A stretch of DNA of 64,000 nucleotides from Parvularcula sp039822105 (GTDB lineage Bacteria; Pseudomonadota; Alphaproteobacteria; Caulobacterales; Parvularculaceae): assembly GCA_039822105.1 (NCBI GenBank), contig JBCBMW010000011.1, positions 1-64,000 of the forward strand, written 5' to 3'. The stretch's first letter is position 1, and each line of letters starts with the position of its first letter. This document shows, piece by piece, positions 1-8,106 of the stretch. The position numbers were made by a program, and so were the translations under genes. The notes below the pieces were generated by a model, which had not been told where the DNA came from, ran no database searches, and was given only the letters and a program-made list of their open reading frames with translations.

Positions 1-447
1 AACGCCGACAATCGACATGCAGGCGAGATAGGGGAACATGATCCGGGCGTAGAGAACCGAAAGCTCGAACCGCTCGGGGTCATCGCGGAAGCCGCTGGTG
101 AGAAGGCTCATGAACGTGGGCGTGAAGATCATCACTAGGGCAGAGAGCGAGGTGAGGATGACAATCATCCACGCCAGAATGTCTTCGGCGAAATCTTTCG
201 CGTGGGCGACACCGCCATGGGTTTCATGGTTCTGAAAAAGCGGGACAAAAGCGGCTTGAAAGGCACCTTCTGCCAGGAGGCGCCGGAACATGTTGGGCAG
301 GCGGAAAGCGGCCCAGAAGGCGTCGGCCACTGGGGTCCCAGAGGCACCGATCACGCCGGCGAGGATCAGCTGCCGGACAAAGCCGAAGACGCGGCTCAGC
401 ATGGTGAGCCCCGACACTGTCGCCAGTGATTTCAGCAAAGATCCCAA
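1..447 (-). CDS. murJ: Lipid II flippase MurJ, N-terminal part (cut by window edge)
   Basis: The reverse frame is open from the window edge to about 447 and encodes the N-terminal ~149 residues of a MurJ/MviN polytopic membrane protein, which flips lipid II across the inner membrane for peptidoglycan synthesis. Recognisable family segments are SLATVSGLTMLSRVFGFVRQ near the start, then VADAFWAAFRLPNMFRRLLA and EGAFQAAFVPLF, the signature of the first helices. No ATG is available. TTG at 447 has GGGG eight bases upstream and a second TTG lies at 438, so the exact start is uncertain. The remaining ~350 residues lie outside the window. Confidence 0.9.
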   Translation of the reverse strand, partial: MGSLLKSLATVSGLTMLSRVFGFVRQLILAGVIGASGTPVADAFWAAFRLPNMFRRLLAEGAFQAAFVPLFQNHETHGGVAHAKDFAEDILAWMIVILTSLSALVMIFTPTFMSLLTSGFRDDPERFELSVLYARIMFPYLACMSIVGV

Positions 448-600
448 AACTGATGCCCCGTAACGCCGCCTGCTTGGTTAAGCCTCCCTGCCTTGGCCCG
501 CAAGAAGCGCTTGGTTTCGCCCTCGCGCGTCATGCGCCCAAAGACCCGTCGGTCTTGCGCCTATCGCGTTAGCATTGGATTTCGATGGGGCCGGGCGCTC

Positions 601-915
601 TTACCTGGCGGCCTTTTCGAAGAAGACCGTGTGATTGAGAGACGCGTTCTCCTTTTCCAGGAGGTATTTCTCATCCTCGGGGTAGTATTTGGGCTTAGCT
701 GGATCGTCGCCAGCAAACGCCTTCACCGCATCCATTGACGCCCACAGCGTGACGAGCAGGAAGTGCGAGACATCGCCCTCGTCCCGGCGCGTGAAGTATA
801 GCCGTTCGAGCCCATCAATCCGGCCATAGTCCGGGGCTGCGCGCTCAATCATAAAGGCTTCGTAGGCGTCGCCATCGCTTTTCTTTGTTCGGCCGTGCCA
901 AGTTCTGAGGATCAT
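601..915 (-). CDS. Antibiotic biosynthesis monooxygenase (ABM)-like domain protein
   Basis: A 104-residue single-domain protein of the dimeric alpha/beta-barrel (ABM) superfamily. It begins MILRTWHGRT and ends NHTVFFEKAAR, the typical order of an N-terminal strand and a C-terminal H..VFFE strand. Such proteins are cytosolic and range from heme or quinol oxygenases to proteins of unknown role, so the substrate cannot be told. ATG at 915 was chosen because CCGGAGAA precedes it at good spacing. The frame is open 14 codons further upstream, but without a ribosome site. It is transcribed divergently from the M20 amidohydrolase across a 93-bp gap. Confidence 0.75.
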   Translation of the reverse strand: MILRTWHGRTKKSDGDAYEAFMIERAAPDYGRIDGLERLYFTRRDEGDVSHFLLVTLWASMDAVKAFAGDDPAKPKYYPEDEKYLLEKENASLNHTVFFEKAAR

Positions 916-1008
916 TGGAGTTCTCCGGTGGGGTGTAGGCGCCTGCCACGTTGCCAAAGACTGTATCGCCAGCCTAGGGGGTCTTAGGCCCTACAAGGAA
1001 GGTTTGCT

Positions 1009-2334
1009 ATGCGTTGGAAAGCGTCTCTCACTGCGGTCAGTCTTTTGGCGCTTGGGGCGTCTGCATGCGCCGATGACCACGCGAGTGATCTGCATGCGTC
1101 GGTTGTCCAGCACTATGACGAGCATCTCGGTGAGCTGTTCCGCCATTTCCATGCGAACCCCGAGCTCTCGTTCCAAGAGAGAGAAACCGCGGCCCGGCTC
1201 GCCACTGAGCTGCGCGATCTTGGATATGAGGTGACAGAAAAGTTCGGCGGAACGGGTGTCGTGGCGTTGCTGGAGAACGGTGCTGGCCCGACCGTGATGA
1301 TCCGTGCTGATATGGATGGCCTTCCGGTCCCGGAGCAATCGGGTCTCGACTACGCTTCCACCGCGACCCAGAAGGATATCGACGGCATCGTGAAGCCGGT
1401 GATGCATGCCTGCGGTCACGATATGCACATGACCACCCTGGTCGGGGCGGGAAAACAGCTGATGGACCGCCGCGACGATTGGTCTGGCACGCTCATCTTG
1501 ATCGGTCAGCCTGCGGAGGAACGTGTCGGCGGGGCGCGAGCCATGCTCGAAGACGGGCTCTACACGAAGTTTCCTAAGCCGGACTACGCGCTCGGCTTTC
1601 ACGTTTGGTCCGGCTTTCCTGGCGGCTTGATCCACGTGCCCGAGGAGAACGCCTTCTCCAGTGCCGACAGTGTCGACATCACGGTCTACGGTGTGGGCGG
1701 ACACGGAGCGATGCCGCATACCACCGTTGATCCAGTTTTGATCGCTTCACAGATTGTTGTCTCGATCCAAACGATCGTGAGCCGCAGCATCGCCCCGAAA
1801 AAGCCTGGCGTCATCACCGTGGGCTCAATCCACGGGGGCACCAAGCACAACATCATTGGTGAAGAGGTGCATCTCCAGCTGACGGTGCGCGCCAATGATC
1901 CGGAGACGCGGACGGCGCTTCTTGACGGTATCGACCGGATTGCGCGCGGCGCAGGTGAGATGTTCGGTGCACCTGAAGACAAGATGCCGAAGGTTGTCCG
2001 CTCACCGACGGAAACCACCCCGCCCACAAACAACGACCCTGCCACTGCGCTTCTGGTTCAGGCCGCGATTGTCGAAGCCATGGGCGAGGAAGCCTTGGTC
2101 CCCAATGGCCGGATTGACGGGATGGGCGCGGAGGATTTTGCTTACTTCGTTGAGCCTGAGCTCGGGGTCAAAGGGGTCAATTTCCGCGTGGGCGGCGCGT
2201 TTCCTGAGGATATCGACTCGCCCACATCTCACCACGCACCAGGTTTCCGGATCGATCCTGAGGCCTCCGTTATTCAGGGCACGGAAGCGACGGTGGTGAG
2301 TGCACTGGCTCTCTTTGAAGAAGGCGCGAAATAG
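1009..2334 (+). CDS. M20D-family amidohydrolase, exported (putative lipoprotein)
   Basis: A 441-residue metallopeptidase-like amidohydrolase of the M20D group (hippurate hydrolase, IAA-amino acid hydrolase and N-acyl amino acid hydrolase relatives), which cleaves N-acylated amino acids or similar amides. Visible metal-binding motifs are HACGHD at residues 133-138, GQPAEE, and the late HHAPGF segment. The first ~22 residues are a signal peptide ending LGASAC, a plausible but imperfect lipobox, so it probably acts in the periplasm. The ATG is preceded by AAGGAAGG. Its stop lies 9 bases from the convergent SH3 gene. The substrate cannot be assigned from sequence. Confidence 0.88.
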   Translation: MRWKASLTAVSLLALGASACADDHASDLHASVVQHYDEHLGELFRHFHANPELSFQERETAARLATELRDLGYEVTEKFGGTGVVALLENGAGPTVMIRADMDGLPVPEQSGLDYASTATQKDIDGIVKPVMHACGHDMHMTTLVGAGKQLMDRRDDWSGTLILIGQPAEERVGGARAMLEDGLYTKFPKPDYALGFHVWSGFPGGLIHVPEENAFSSADSVDITVYGVGGHGAMPHTTVDPVLIASQIVVSIQTIVSRSIAPKKPGVITVGSIHGGTKHNIIGEEVHLQLTVRANDPETRTALLDGIDRIARGAGEMFGAPEDKMPKVVRSPTETTPPTNNDPATALLVQAAIVEAMGEEALVPNGRIDGMGAEDFAYFVEPELGVKGVNFRVGGAFPEDIDSPTSHHAPGFRIDPEASVIQGTEATVVSALALFEEGAK

Positions 2335-2343
2335 GCAGCCTCT

Positions 2344-2880
2344 TTAGAGGGGCGATCCCCAAAGGGCGTCCCTGTCGGTCCAGCCGCGGAAGTTCTCCGT
2401 CCGCACCCGGCACCATGTGCCGTCGCAGGTTTCAAGCCGTGCGATGACCCCCGGCTCAAGCCGCGCGCGGGGGAGCGCTTCGACCGTGGGTTGGGAGAAG
2501 ATGACCGTCGAGGCTTGGATCACGGCATGCTGGTTGTCGGCGAGCATGGAGCGGTGGATCCACACCCGGCGTCCTTCCACGTCCTCGACCCGCCGCCAGA
2601 CATTGTCTTGCGTCTCGCCGATCACTTTGAGGGGAAGGCCGCGGCGTTTGTAGATCACCAAAACTGGATCATCGAGATCCGGTCCGGCACGGCCAAAGGC
2701 CTTGTCCTTTTTGAGGGCAACGAAGCGCGGCACCGGCTGTCCAGAGTATCCGATCCTCCGCTCGTCAGCCGTTTCCGCCGCTTGGTCCTGCGCGCGAGCA
2801 GCGTCCGCCGCTGTTGAAGCTGCAGCAATCAGTGTCAGGATCACCAACGAAAAGCCGAAACGTCGCGGGACGAAGCGCAT
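2344..2880 (-). CDS. Exported SH3-domain protein
   Basis: 178 residues with a signal peptide (hydrophobic stretch about residues 8-20, likely cleavage near ARAQ-DQ). Two bacterial SH3-like repeats follow: one around FVALKKDKAFGRAGPDLDDP...VWIHRSML and one around VEALPRARLEPGVIARLETC...GWTDRDALWG. Proteins of this type usually sit in the periplasm and are thought to bind peptidoglycan or partner proteins. The pattern of two cysteines (TCDGTWCRV) is common in the family. No enzymatic motif is visible. Convergent with the amidohydrolase at 1009-2334. Confidence 0.8.
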   Translation of the reverse strand: MRFVPRRFGFSLVILTLIAAASTAADAARAQDQAAETADERRIGYSGQPVPRFVALKKDKAFGRAGPDLDDPVLVIYKRRGLPLKVIGETQDNVWRRVEDVEGRRVWIHRSMLADNQHAVIQASTVIFSQPTVEALPRARLEPGVIARLETCDGTWCRVRTENFRGWTDRDALWGSPL

Positions 2881-2956
2881 AAGTCTGACCCCAGATCACA
2901 TACCTTGTGGAAATCAGGGGGACTGTCGGCTTGAGGTGGTAAACGTTCAGTTAACC

Positions 2957-3154
2957 TTAGGACTCAGTTAACTTTCTCGCTTCGCCTTCGAGCATGATCG
3001 GGATGCCGTGGCGAATGGGATAGGCCAGGCCAGCAGCATCAGAGATCAGCTCCTGCGCCTCACCGTCATAGCGCAAGGGGGCCCGGGTCACCGGACACAC
3101 CAATAGGTCGAGGACTTTGCGGTCGAGATCTGGCGCGGCAGCTGTGTCGGTCAT
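2957..3154 (-). CDS. Trm112-family zinc-ribbon-like small protein
   Basis: A 65-residue protein of the Trm112/YcaR family, starting MTDTAAAPDLDRKVLDLLVC. The LLVCPVTRAPLRYD segment and the AGLAYPIRHGIPIML segment are the family hallmarks. Members in bacteria are small cytosolic proteins related to the activator subunit of tRNA/protein methyltransferases, with mostly unknown roles. The ATG lies four bases after the stop of the LON-domain gene, so the two are translationally linked. The frame is open 15 codons further upstream into that gene, but the tight stop/start spacing favours 3154. Confidence 0.85.
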   Translation of the reverse strand: MTDTAAAPDLDRKVLDLLVCPVTRAPLRYDGEAQELISDAAGLAYPIRHGIPIMLEGEARKLTES

Positions 3155-3158
3155 CAGG

Positions 3159-3827
3159 CTATTGAAGCCGCTCACGGGCCTCGTCGTCAAACTCGCCACC
3201 GCCGCGATGCGCGATCGCCATTTCCATCAGCGCGATGAGGGTTTGTCCGCGATCATCGATCGTCCGCGCCTCAAGAATGGCCTGTTTTTCATCCGCGGCG
3301 AAGGGGCAGCTCATCGCGACCGAATTGATGATGGTTTCGGCCGACGCGCCCTCGATCGAGTCCCAGTCCGCCTGAAGGCCGACTTCGTCGAGATAGCGCA
3401 TGAGAAGTTCGATCACCTGCTCGCGAAGGTGCGGGTTTTCCTCCGGATCCGGATGGAGGTCGAGCGCGTAAGCGCCCCAATCGACCCTTGCGAGCCGGAA
3501 ACCGCTCTCAGTCAACTGGTCGCTGATCACCCGGAAGCGCGACACGCCGGTGAGGGTGATCAGATACCTGCCGTCACCTGTCTCCATGAATGAGGTGATC
3601 CTGCCAGCGCAGCCGACGTCATAAAGCGGCGGATTGACGTCCTCATCGCAGCGCGGCCGCGTCATGCCGATCAGCCTGCCGGTTTTCAGGGCGAAGTCGG
3701 TCATGGCGAGGTAGCGCGGCTCAAAAATATTGAGCGGCAGCTGGCCGCGGGGAAGCAGCACGGCGCTTCGCAATGGGAAGACCGCGAGCTCCTCGGGTAG
3801 GGATTGGGCATGCTCCTGCATGGTCAC
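3159..3827 (-). CDS. LON substrate-binding-domain protein
   Basis: A 222-residue protein consisting essentially of the N-terminal LON substrate-binding domain (PF02190), without the AAA ATPase or protease domains. Recognisable segments are LAVFPLRSAVLLPRGQLPL, IFEPRYLAMTDFAL and GCAGRITSFMETGDGRYLI. Such stand-alone LON-domain proteins are widespread in Alphaproteobacteria and their function is not settled. GTG at 3827 is preferred because GAAGGGA lies nine bases upstream; ATG at 3821 and TTG at 3845 are alternatives. It appears to form an operon with the thioredoxin gene upstream and the Trm112 gene downstream, a common alphaproteobacterial arrangement. Confidence 0.87.
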   Translation of the reverse strand: MTMQEHAQSLPEELAVFPLRSAVLLPRGQLPLNIFEPRYLAMTDFALKTGRLIGMTRPRCDEDVNPPLYDVGCAGRITSFMETGDGRYLITLTGVSRFRVISDQLTESGFRLARVDWGAYALDLHPDPEENPHLREQVIELLMRYLDEVGLQADWDSIEGASAETIINSVAMSCPFAADEKQAILEARTIDDRGQTLIALMEMAIAHRGGGEFDDEARERLQ

Positions 3828-3880
3828 GGACGCCAGTCCCTTCAAACAGCGGACGCCAAAAACCAGCGCCTAGTGAAGAG

Positions 3881-4849
3881 TTAGCTGAAAAGCAGGGAAG
3901 ACAAGCGCCGACGCGCGCGTTTCACTTCAGGATGGGCCGCGCCCAGGGCTTCAAACAGCGTGAGGAGTTTTTGTCGCGCCGCGCCTTCGTTCCATTCCCT
4001 GTCTTTGCCGATGAGGGTGAGGAGCGTGTCCATCGCGGGGTCGACCTGGCCCGCGGCGATTTGCGCCTCCGCGAAGGCAAAGCCCTGTTCCTGGTTTGAT
4101 GGATCCGCCCGGAAGGCGGCCTCGGCTGCGCCCAGTTCACCGTCGGCGACAGGCTCGGCCATCAACTCGAGCTGCGCGGCGATTTGCGCGACGGCGGCGT
4201 GGCCCCGTTTGTCCTCGGGTACCTGGTCAATCGTGGCGCGGGCGGCATCGAGGTCGCCTGCGGCCAATTGGACGTGGGCGATGCCAGCTATGGCTTCGAG
4301 CTGCTCGTCGCTGCCGTCGTCCGCCGTGCTCGCGGCTTCAGCGAAGGCCTGGATGGCTTGTGGGAAGGCGTTTTGCGCGAGGGCTTCCTTGCCTGCAGCA
4401 ATCAGGTCCTTGGCGCTGATGGCGCCGGGCGCTTCGCCTTTGAGGCCCATTTGCGCGGCAGCAGCGATGATCCGCTCGAGGAAGACCTGCACTTCACTGT
4501 CTGGAACAGCGCCCATGAACCCGTCCACCGGCTGGCCGCCCACAAAGGCCATCACTGTCGGCAGCGACTGGATGCGCAGCTGTTGGGCGAGCATCTGGTT
4601 TTTGTCGGTGTCGACTTTCACCATTTTCACCTGGCCACCGCGGGCCGCGACGGCCTTTTCAAGGATGGGGCCCAGGGTTTTGCAGGGCCCGCACCAAGCT
4701 GCCCAAAAGTCGACAATGACGGGCACGTTCATCGATGCGTCAATGACATCGGCCTGGAAGGTCTCGATCGTTGCGTCTTTCACCAGGTCGCCTGTGCCGG
4801 GTGCAGGTCCTGCGGGCGCGTTTCCGCCGAGATCGAGGGTCGAGGACAT
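3881..4849 (-). CDS. CnoX/YbbN-type thioredoxin-TPR co-chaperone
   Basis: 322 residues: an N-terminal thioredoxin domain with the intact active site WCGPC at residues 52-56, then a tetratricopeptide-like C-terminal half rich in helical A/E/Q repeats. This is the architecture of the chaperedoxin CnoX (YbbN), a cytosolic holdase that protects clients from oxidation and hands them to refolding chaperones. E. coli YbbN lacks the complete CxxC; the CGPC here resembles the Caulobacter type, described as having thioredoxin activity and constitutive holdase activity. GGAG precedes the ATG. It is followed by the LON-domain and Trm112 genes on the same strand. Confidence 0.88.
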   Translation of the reverse strand: MSSTLDLGGNAPAGPAPGTGDLVKDATIETFQADVIDASMNVPVIVDFWAAWCGPCKTLGPILEKAVAARGGQVKMVKVDTDKNQMLAQQLRIQSLPTVMAFVGGQPVDGFMGAVPDSEVQVFLERIIAAAAQMGLKGEAPGAISAKDLIAAGKEALAQNAFPQAIQAFAEAASTADDGSDEQLEAIAGIAHVQLAAGDLDAARATIDQVPEDKRGHAAVAQIAAQLELMAEPVADGELGAAEAAFRADPSNQEQGFAFAEAQIAAGQVDPAMDTLLTLIGKDREWNEGAARQKLLTLFEALGAAHPEVKRARRRLSSLLFS

Positions 4850-4905
4850 AAGGGGCTCCAGACGTCATTCGTGGTGTTCAAGTCTGTCGGGAGATGGCCG
4901 TTCTC

Positions 4906-5490
4906 TCAGCCTGCGGCAAGGGAGAGTTCAATCACACGCTGAGCATGGAGGCTGACAAACGCCTTGAGCGCTTCAGCGCTGACCGCGGTCGATGCTGTGT
5001 TGCGCAGCGGGTGGGCCCAGATCATCGGCTCGCCCATCAGCTCTTGGTCCAGGACCACAGTGTCGATATCCCGGGCTTTATCGTTGATCAGCGCGTAGGG
5101 GGTCAGGTGCCCCGGCTCGACGCCCAGCACGCTTTGCATAAGCGTCGGCGCCGCGAAACTCAGCCGTCCCCTGGCCCCCACAGCCTCGCCCACCTTTTTG
5201 AGGTCGACACGCGTCGATCCGCGGGCGGTGATCAGAAAGAGCCGCTTGTCCTTGTCCGTCACCAGCAAGCTTTTCGAGCGGCCCCCAGGCAGGCTCTGGG
5301 CCAAATGCTGGCTGGTCTCCACCGTGGGCGTGGCGTCATGTTCCACGGTGTCGGCGGCGATCCCCATCTCCTCGAGGCGCGCAAAAAATCGGCGTTCAGC
5401 GTCCATAGCTCCGGTCTTAAAGGCCTTGATCGAACCTTGCTCAAGCAACAGCGATTTTTCCTGCCAGACCGCTTGCGCTTGGTTCATCAA
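4906..5490 (-). CDS. Prolyl-tRNA editing protein ProX (YbaK-like)
   Basis: 194-residue stand-alone YbaK/ProX editing-domain protein. It starts in the MMNQAQAVWQ region and carries the family segments VEHDATPTVETSQHLAQ, GGRSKSLLVTDKDKRLFLIT and GVEPGHLTPYALIND. The GxxxPYAL block and the catalytic-site lysine in KSLLVTD are typical. ProX proteins deacylate Ala-tRNA(Pro) made in error by prolyl-tRNA synthetase, acting in trans in the cytosol. The start is either of two adjacent ATGs. It lies beside tRNA-Gly on the opposite strand and upstream of the CnoX gene. Confidence 0.9.
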   Translation of the reverse strand: MMNQAQAVWQEKSLLLEQGSIKAFKTGAMDAERRFFARLEEMGIAADTVEHDATPTVETSQHLAQSLPGGRSKSLLVTDKDKRLFLITARGSTRVDLKKVGEAVGARGRLSFAAPTLMQSVLGVEPGHLTPYALINDKARDIDTVVLDQELMGEPMIWAHPLRNTASTAVSAEALKAFVSLHAQRVIELSLAAG

Positions 5491-5539
5491 TTTGCTCTAC
5501 ACGCGGCTCGCCGCCGATCGGCACCCGGATCGGCATTGA

Positions 5540-5614
5540 GCGGGCGTAGCTCAGGGGTAGAGCATCACCTTGCCAAGGTGAGGGTCGTGCGTTCGAATCG
5601 CATCGCCCGCTCCA
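5540..5614 (+). tRNA. tRNA-Gly (anticodon GCC)
   Basis: A complete cloverleaf can be drawn: acceptor stem GCGGGCG/CGCCCGC, D-arm with GTAGCTCAGGGGTAGAGC, anticodon arm TCACC-TTGCCAA-GGTGA with anticodon GCC, T-arm GTGCG-TTCGAAT-CGCAT, then discriminator T and an encoded CCA. It reads GGC/GGU glycine codons. It stands alone between the divergent proX gene and the convergent reductase gene. Confidence 0.97.
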
Positions 5615-5729
5615 TTTTTCCAAAAGCACAGTATTGTTCGGTCTTTTTGAAACGGCACATTGTCCGTATGCGTGTGGTCTCGATCTTATCATTTGAATCG
5701 GTGTCGACAGTCAGCCGTGAGCGTCAGGC

Positions 5730-5758
5730 GCGAGATGAGCATTGCATGCTGATCTCGC
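5730..5758. repeat. Hairpin-forming inverted repeat between tRNA-Gly and reductase gene
   Basis: Two 13-base arms (GCGAGATGAGCAT and ATGCTGATCTCGC) with a single mismatch surround a 3-base TGC loop. It lies 12 bases beyond the stop of the reductase gene on the minus strand and ~115 bases after tRNA-Gly. There is no T-run on either side, so it is not a classic intrinsic terminator, but its position suggests a 3'-end or transcription-stop structure for the reductase mRNA. Confidence 0.55.
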
Positions 5759-5770
5759 ACCGGTCCTGGC

Positions 5771-6418
5771 CTAGGCTGCATGGGCGCGGCGGAACGCAGC
5801 GACACGGTCAAGGACTTCATCCTTGGTCAGAACAATATTCCAGATGGGGCTGCCTGGATCGGTGATACCCGACTGGGCTAGGTTGCCAACATAGGCGGGG
5901 ACGAAGCCCGCGTCGGCCACAAGGCTTTCGACCACGCCTCGGTCATCTGGATCGTCCACTGCGACAGGGATTGCGACTTTCGGTGACGCGACATCGCTTT
6001 TGGCTTCGACATGGCCAGCCCAGAGGCCGGTGAATGCGCGGGCCACGCGGGCCTCAGGAAGCTTGCTGGCGGTCACGAGGCCGGCAACATCGCCTTCACC
6101 GATCAAAGGTTCTGTCCGCTTGTCACCAGGCGCGCGCAGGGGGTTCATCGAGTCGATCACCAGCTTATTCTCCACGTAAGGACGAATAGCGGCCAACGCG
6201 CTGCCGGCGCTGGCATAGTTGGCGGCGAGGAAAACGACGTCCCCGAACTGCGCTGCTTCAACGGCCGTACCGACGAATGCGCCGTCGCCCAGTCCGTCCA
6301 CAAAATCCTGGTGATCTTGCGGCGTCCGTGAACTGAGAAATACTTGATGGCCCGCCTTCTGCCATAGATTGGCATAGAGACGACCAATGTTTCCTGCGCC
6401 AATGATTCCGATCTTCAT
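5771..6418 (-). CDS. NAD(P)-binding reductase of the F420-dependent NADP reductase-like family
   Basis: 215 residues with an N-terminal Rossmann motif, MKIGIIGAGNIGRLYANLW, followed by SSRTPQDH, typical of the NADPH-dependent F420 reductase-like / 6-phosphogluconate dehydrogenase-like family (PF03807). The segments VIDSMNPLRAPGDK and VARAFTGLWAGH match family positions. The substrate is unknown; F420 itself is not expected in most Proteobacteria. ATG at 6418 has GAAGGAG just upstream. The frame stays open antisense through the LysR gene, but that part is not a gene. It is divergent from the LysR gene, which probably controls it. Confidence 0.82.
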   Translation of the reverse strand: MKIGIIGAGNIGRLYANLWQKAGHQVFLSSRTPQDHQDFVDGLGDGAFVGTAVEAAQFGDVVFLAANYASAGSALAAIRPYVENKLVIDSMNPLRAPGDKRTEPLIGEGDVAGLVTASKLPEARVARAFTGLWAGHVEAKSDVASPKVAIPVAVDDPDDRGVVESLVADAGFVPAYVGNLAQSGITDPGSPIWNIVLTKDEVLDRVAAFRRAHAA

Positions 6419-6472
6419 GACATGTCTCCTTCGTTTTTGATGACATGATTGATGATGGAGGCGATGCAGTGC

Positions 6473-6501
6473 ATGATAAATTGGCCCCTGGAGCATGTAG
6501 A
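6473..6501 (-). promoter_or_regulatory. Candidate promoter of the reductase gene in the LysR-divergent gap
   Basis: On the minus strand TCTACA (6501-6496) and TATCAT (6478-6473) are separated by exactly 17 bases, a reasonable -35/-10 pair ~55 bases ahead of the reductase ATG. On the plus strand TAGAAT (6498-6503) could be the -10 of the LysR gene, overlapping this promoter, and GTGCAT/ATGCAC arms (6469-6474, 6502-6507) flank it. Overlapping divergent promoters are the usual layout for LysR autoregulation. Based on eye matching only. Confidence 0.4.
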
Positions 6502-6515
6502 ATGCACTTTTTGTC

Positions 6516-7427
6516 ATGAATGAGCTGCCGCCCATCACCTCGATCACCGCGTTCGTCCAGGTCGCCGAGCTTGGGGCGTTCAACGAAGCGGCGCGGGCGT
6601 TAGACCTTTCGCCGTCGGCCACGTCGAAAGCCGTCAGCCGCTTGGAAGATCTGCTAGGCGTGAAGCTGCTCCACCGCACAACACGCAGCGTCAGCCTCAC
6701 ACCAGAGGGTGAGCGGTACCTCGACGGGGCGAAGAAGGCGCTCGACGATCTCCGTTTCGTCGGCGACGAAGTGTCGGATACGACAACGCTGCCGAAGGGG
6801 CGGTTGAAAGTCTCTGCGCCGTCGCCGATGGGCCGTCTGTGGCTGGCTGACATCATCGCTGATTTCATGGCGCAGTGGCCAGAGGTGGAGATCGAGGTGA
6901 TGCTCACGGATCAATTGAGCGACCTTGCAGCGGAGGGGATTGATCTGGCGATCCGGTCAGGAGGTCTCGCAGACAGCTCTCACCTCGTTGCGCGAAAACT
7001 CTACGATGAGAATCTGATGGTTTGCGCGACACCGGACTATTGGAACCGGTATGGTCGCCCTCAGCATCCAGACGATCTGACAGGGCATGCCTGCCTCAAC
7101 TTCCGTGCAGCGCAAACCGGACGCATGTTTCCGTGGATGTTCACGGTCGATGGAGAGACCAGGCGGTACGCGTTTGATGGGCCCTTCGTCGCCGATGAGG
7201 GAGAGATGATCACCAATATGGCTTTACGCGGCGCTGGCGTCAGTCAGCTCCCCGGGTACATGGCGCTGCCACATCTCAAGTCGGGGCGCCTCGACGAGGT
7301 CTTGCAAGATCATCGTCCGCCCTCAACGCAAATATCGGTCATGTATCTCGACCGGCGGCTCCTGTCCCCGCGCATCCGCGCCTTTGTGGATGTTCTGATC
7401 GCCCACACGCGTCGCGCCAACGTTTAG
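6516..7427 (+). CDS. LysR-family transcriptional regulator
   Basis: 303 residues with the LysR winged helix-turn-helix in the first ~60 positions (ITAFVQVAELGAFNEAARAL, then SPSATSKAVSRLEDLLGVKL and LHRTTRSVSLTPEG) and a periplasmic-binding-like effector domain from about residue 90. The sequence resembles the DsdA/CrgA/YafC group of LysR proteins. It is divergent from the NAD(P)-binding reductase at 5771-6418 with a 97-bp shared control region, so that gene is its likely target. The ATG has only a weak ribosome site. Its stop overlaps the stop of the convergent TetR gene. Confidence 0.92.
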   Translation: MNELPPITSITAFVQVAELGAFNEAARALDLSPSATSKAVSRLEDLLGVKLLHRTTRSVSLTPEGERYLDGAKKALDDLRFVGDEVSDTTTLPKGRLKVSAPSPMGRLWLADIIADFMAQWPEVEIEVMLTDQLSDLAAEGIDLAIRSGGLADSSHLVARKLYDENLMVCATPDYWNRYGRPQHPDDLTGHACLNFRAAQTGRMFPWMFTVDGETRRYAFDGPFVADEGEMITNMALRGAGVSQLPGYMALPHLKSGRLDEVLQDHRPPSTQISVMYLDRRLLSPRIRAFVDVLIAHTRRANV

Positions 7428-8059
7428 CGTGCCGAGGCAAATCGTGCGGCGATGGTGCTGGCGAACTCTGCGATAAGCGTTTCTGTTTCGGATGCGGGAA
7501 GTTCGAGCAGCTCGCCCTCCACAAACCCGGCAGAGAACGAAAACAGGCTGATCATCCTGAACAATTCACGGAGGTTGGTATCGCGGCTGACTTTGCCGTC
7601 TTCGATTAGCGTTTCCAGGCGCGCTGAAAAGTTCGTGTCCGCTGCATAGGTGAGGAGCGAGAGAGCTCGCATCTTGAACTCATCGTTCACGATCGCTTCC
7701 GATAGAATCAACCTATGAAGTCTGCTGTTCCGCTTATCTTCCGTATAGCGAAAAAGAAGGTAATTGCGTACTTCGTCCTCTAATGTGGCGCCCGCCGGAT
7801 AGGGCAGGGGCGCTGTCTGCTTTTCAACGATGATGTGATCGATGACGGCATCAAACAGGCCTTGTTTCCCGCCGAAGTATCGGTTGATCAGCGCGACGTT
7901 CGCGGAGGCTTCTTTTGAGATCTCCGCTACGGTCGCTGCTTGAAATCCGACATCTCCGAAGACGGAGATAGCGGCTTTGATCAGACGTTTCTCCGTTGCC
8001 GCGCGGTTCCGGGTTGAGGGGTCTACGGAGGATTGATCGACGTCGGTGCCTTTGGACAT
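7424..8059 (-). CDS. TetR-family repressor, divergent from a rhodanese gene
   Basis: 211 residues. The helix-turn-helix is at the N-terminus (KRLIKAAISVFGDVGFQAAT, then VAEISKEASANVALINRYF and GGKQGLFDAVI), with the usual TetR spacing, and an all-helical ligand domain follows. ATG at 8059 (MSKGTDVDQ) is preferred; the frame is open 12 codons further into the operator region. The divergent gap carries two copies of an 18-bp palindrome, one of them overlapping a candidate promoter for this gene (TTGCCC at 8095-8090, 17 bases, TACAAC at 8072-8067), so autorepression and control of the sulfurtransferase are likely. Convergent with the LysR gene, overlapping by 4 bases. Confidence 0.9.
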   Translation of the reverse strand: MSKGTDVDQSSVDPSTRNRAATEKRLIKAAISVFGDVGFQAATVAEISKEASANVALINRYFGGKQGLFDAVIDHIIVEKQTAPLPYPAGATLEDEVRNYLLFRYTEDKRNSRLHRLILSEAIVNDEFKMRALSLLTYAADTNFSARLETLIEDGKVSRDTNLRELFRMISLFSFSAGFVEGELLELPASETETLIAEFASTIAARFASAR

Positions 8060-8068
8060 GGTGATCGT

Positions 8069-8086
8069 TGTAAATTGATGTTTACA
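8069..8086. promoter_or_regulatory. TetR operator 1
   Basis: TGTAAATTGATGTTTACA, a palindrome with 6-base arms that lies 9 bases before the tetR start and overlaps its candidate -10 and spacer. The same pattern (TGTAAAT, four bases, any base, TTTACA) recurs as operator 2, centred 44 bp away on the rhodanese side. Confidence 0.75.
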
Positions 8087-8106
8087 TGTGGGCAAGTCAT
8101 GTCTAG

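Noticed and set aside
448..600. Small hairpin AAGACC/GGTCTT as terminator of the ABM-protein gene
   Set aside because: Only six base pairs, no T-run, and it is common by chance in this base composition.
4894..5865. Plus-strand frame of 323 codons across proX and tRNA-Gly
   Set aside because: It runs through a tRNA gene and antisense to ProX, with no family features.
6419..6907. In-frame N-terminal extension of the reductase (to a 378-residue frame) running antisense through the LysR gene
   Set aside because: The Rossmann motif starts exactly at ATG 6418 with a GGAG ribosome site. The upstream part is the antisense shadow of the LysR helix-turn-helix and has no family features.
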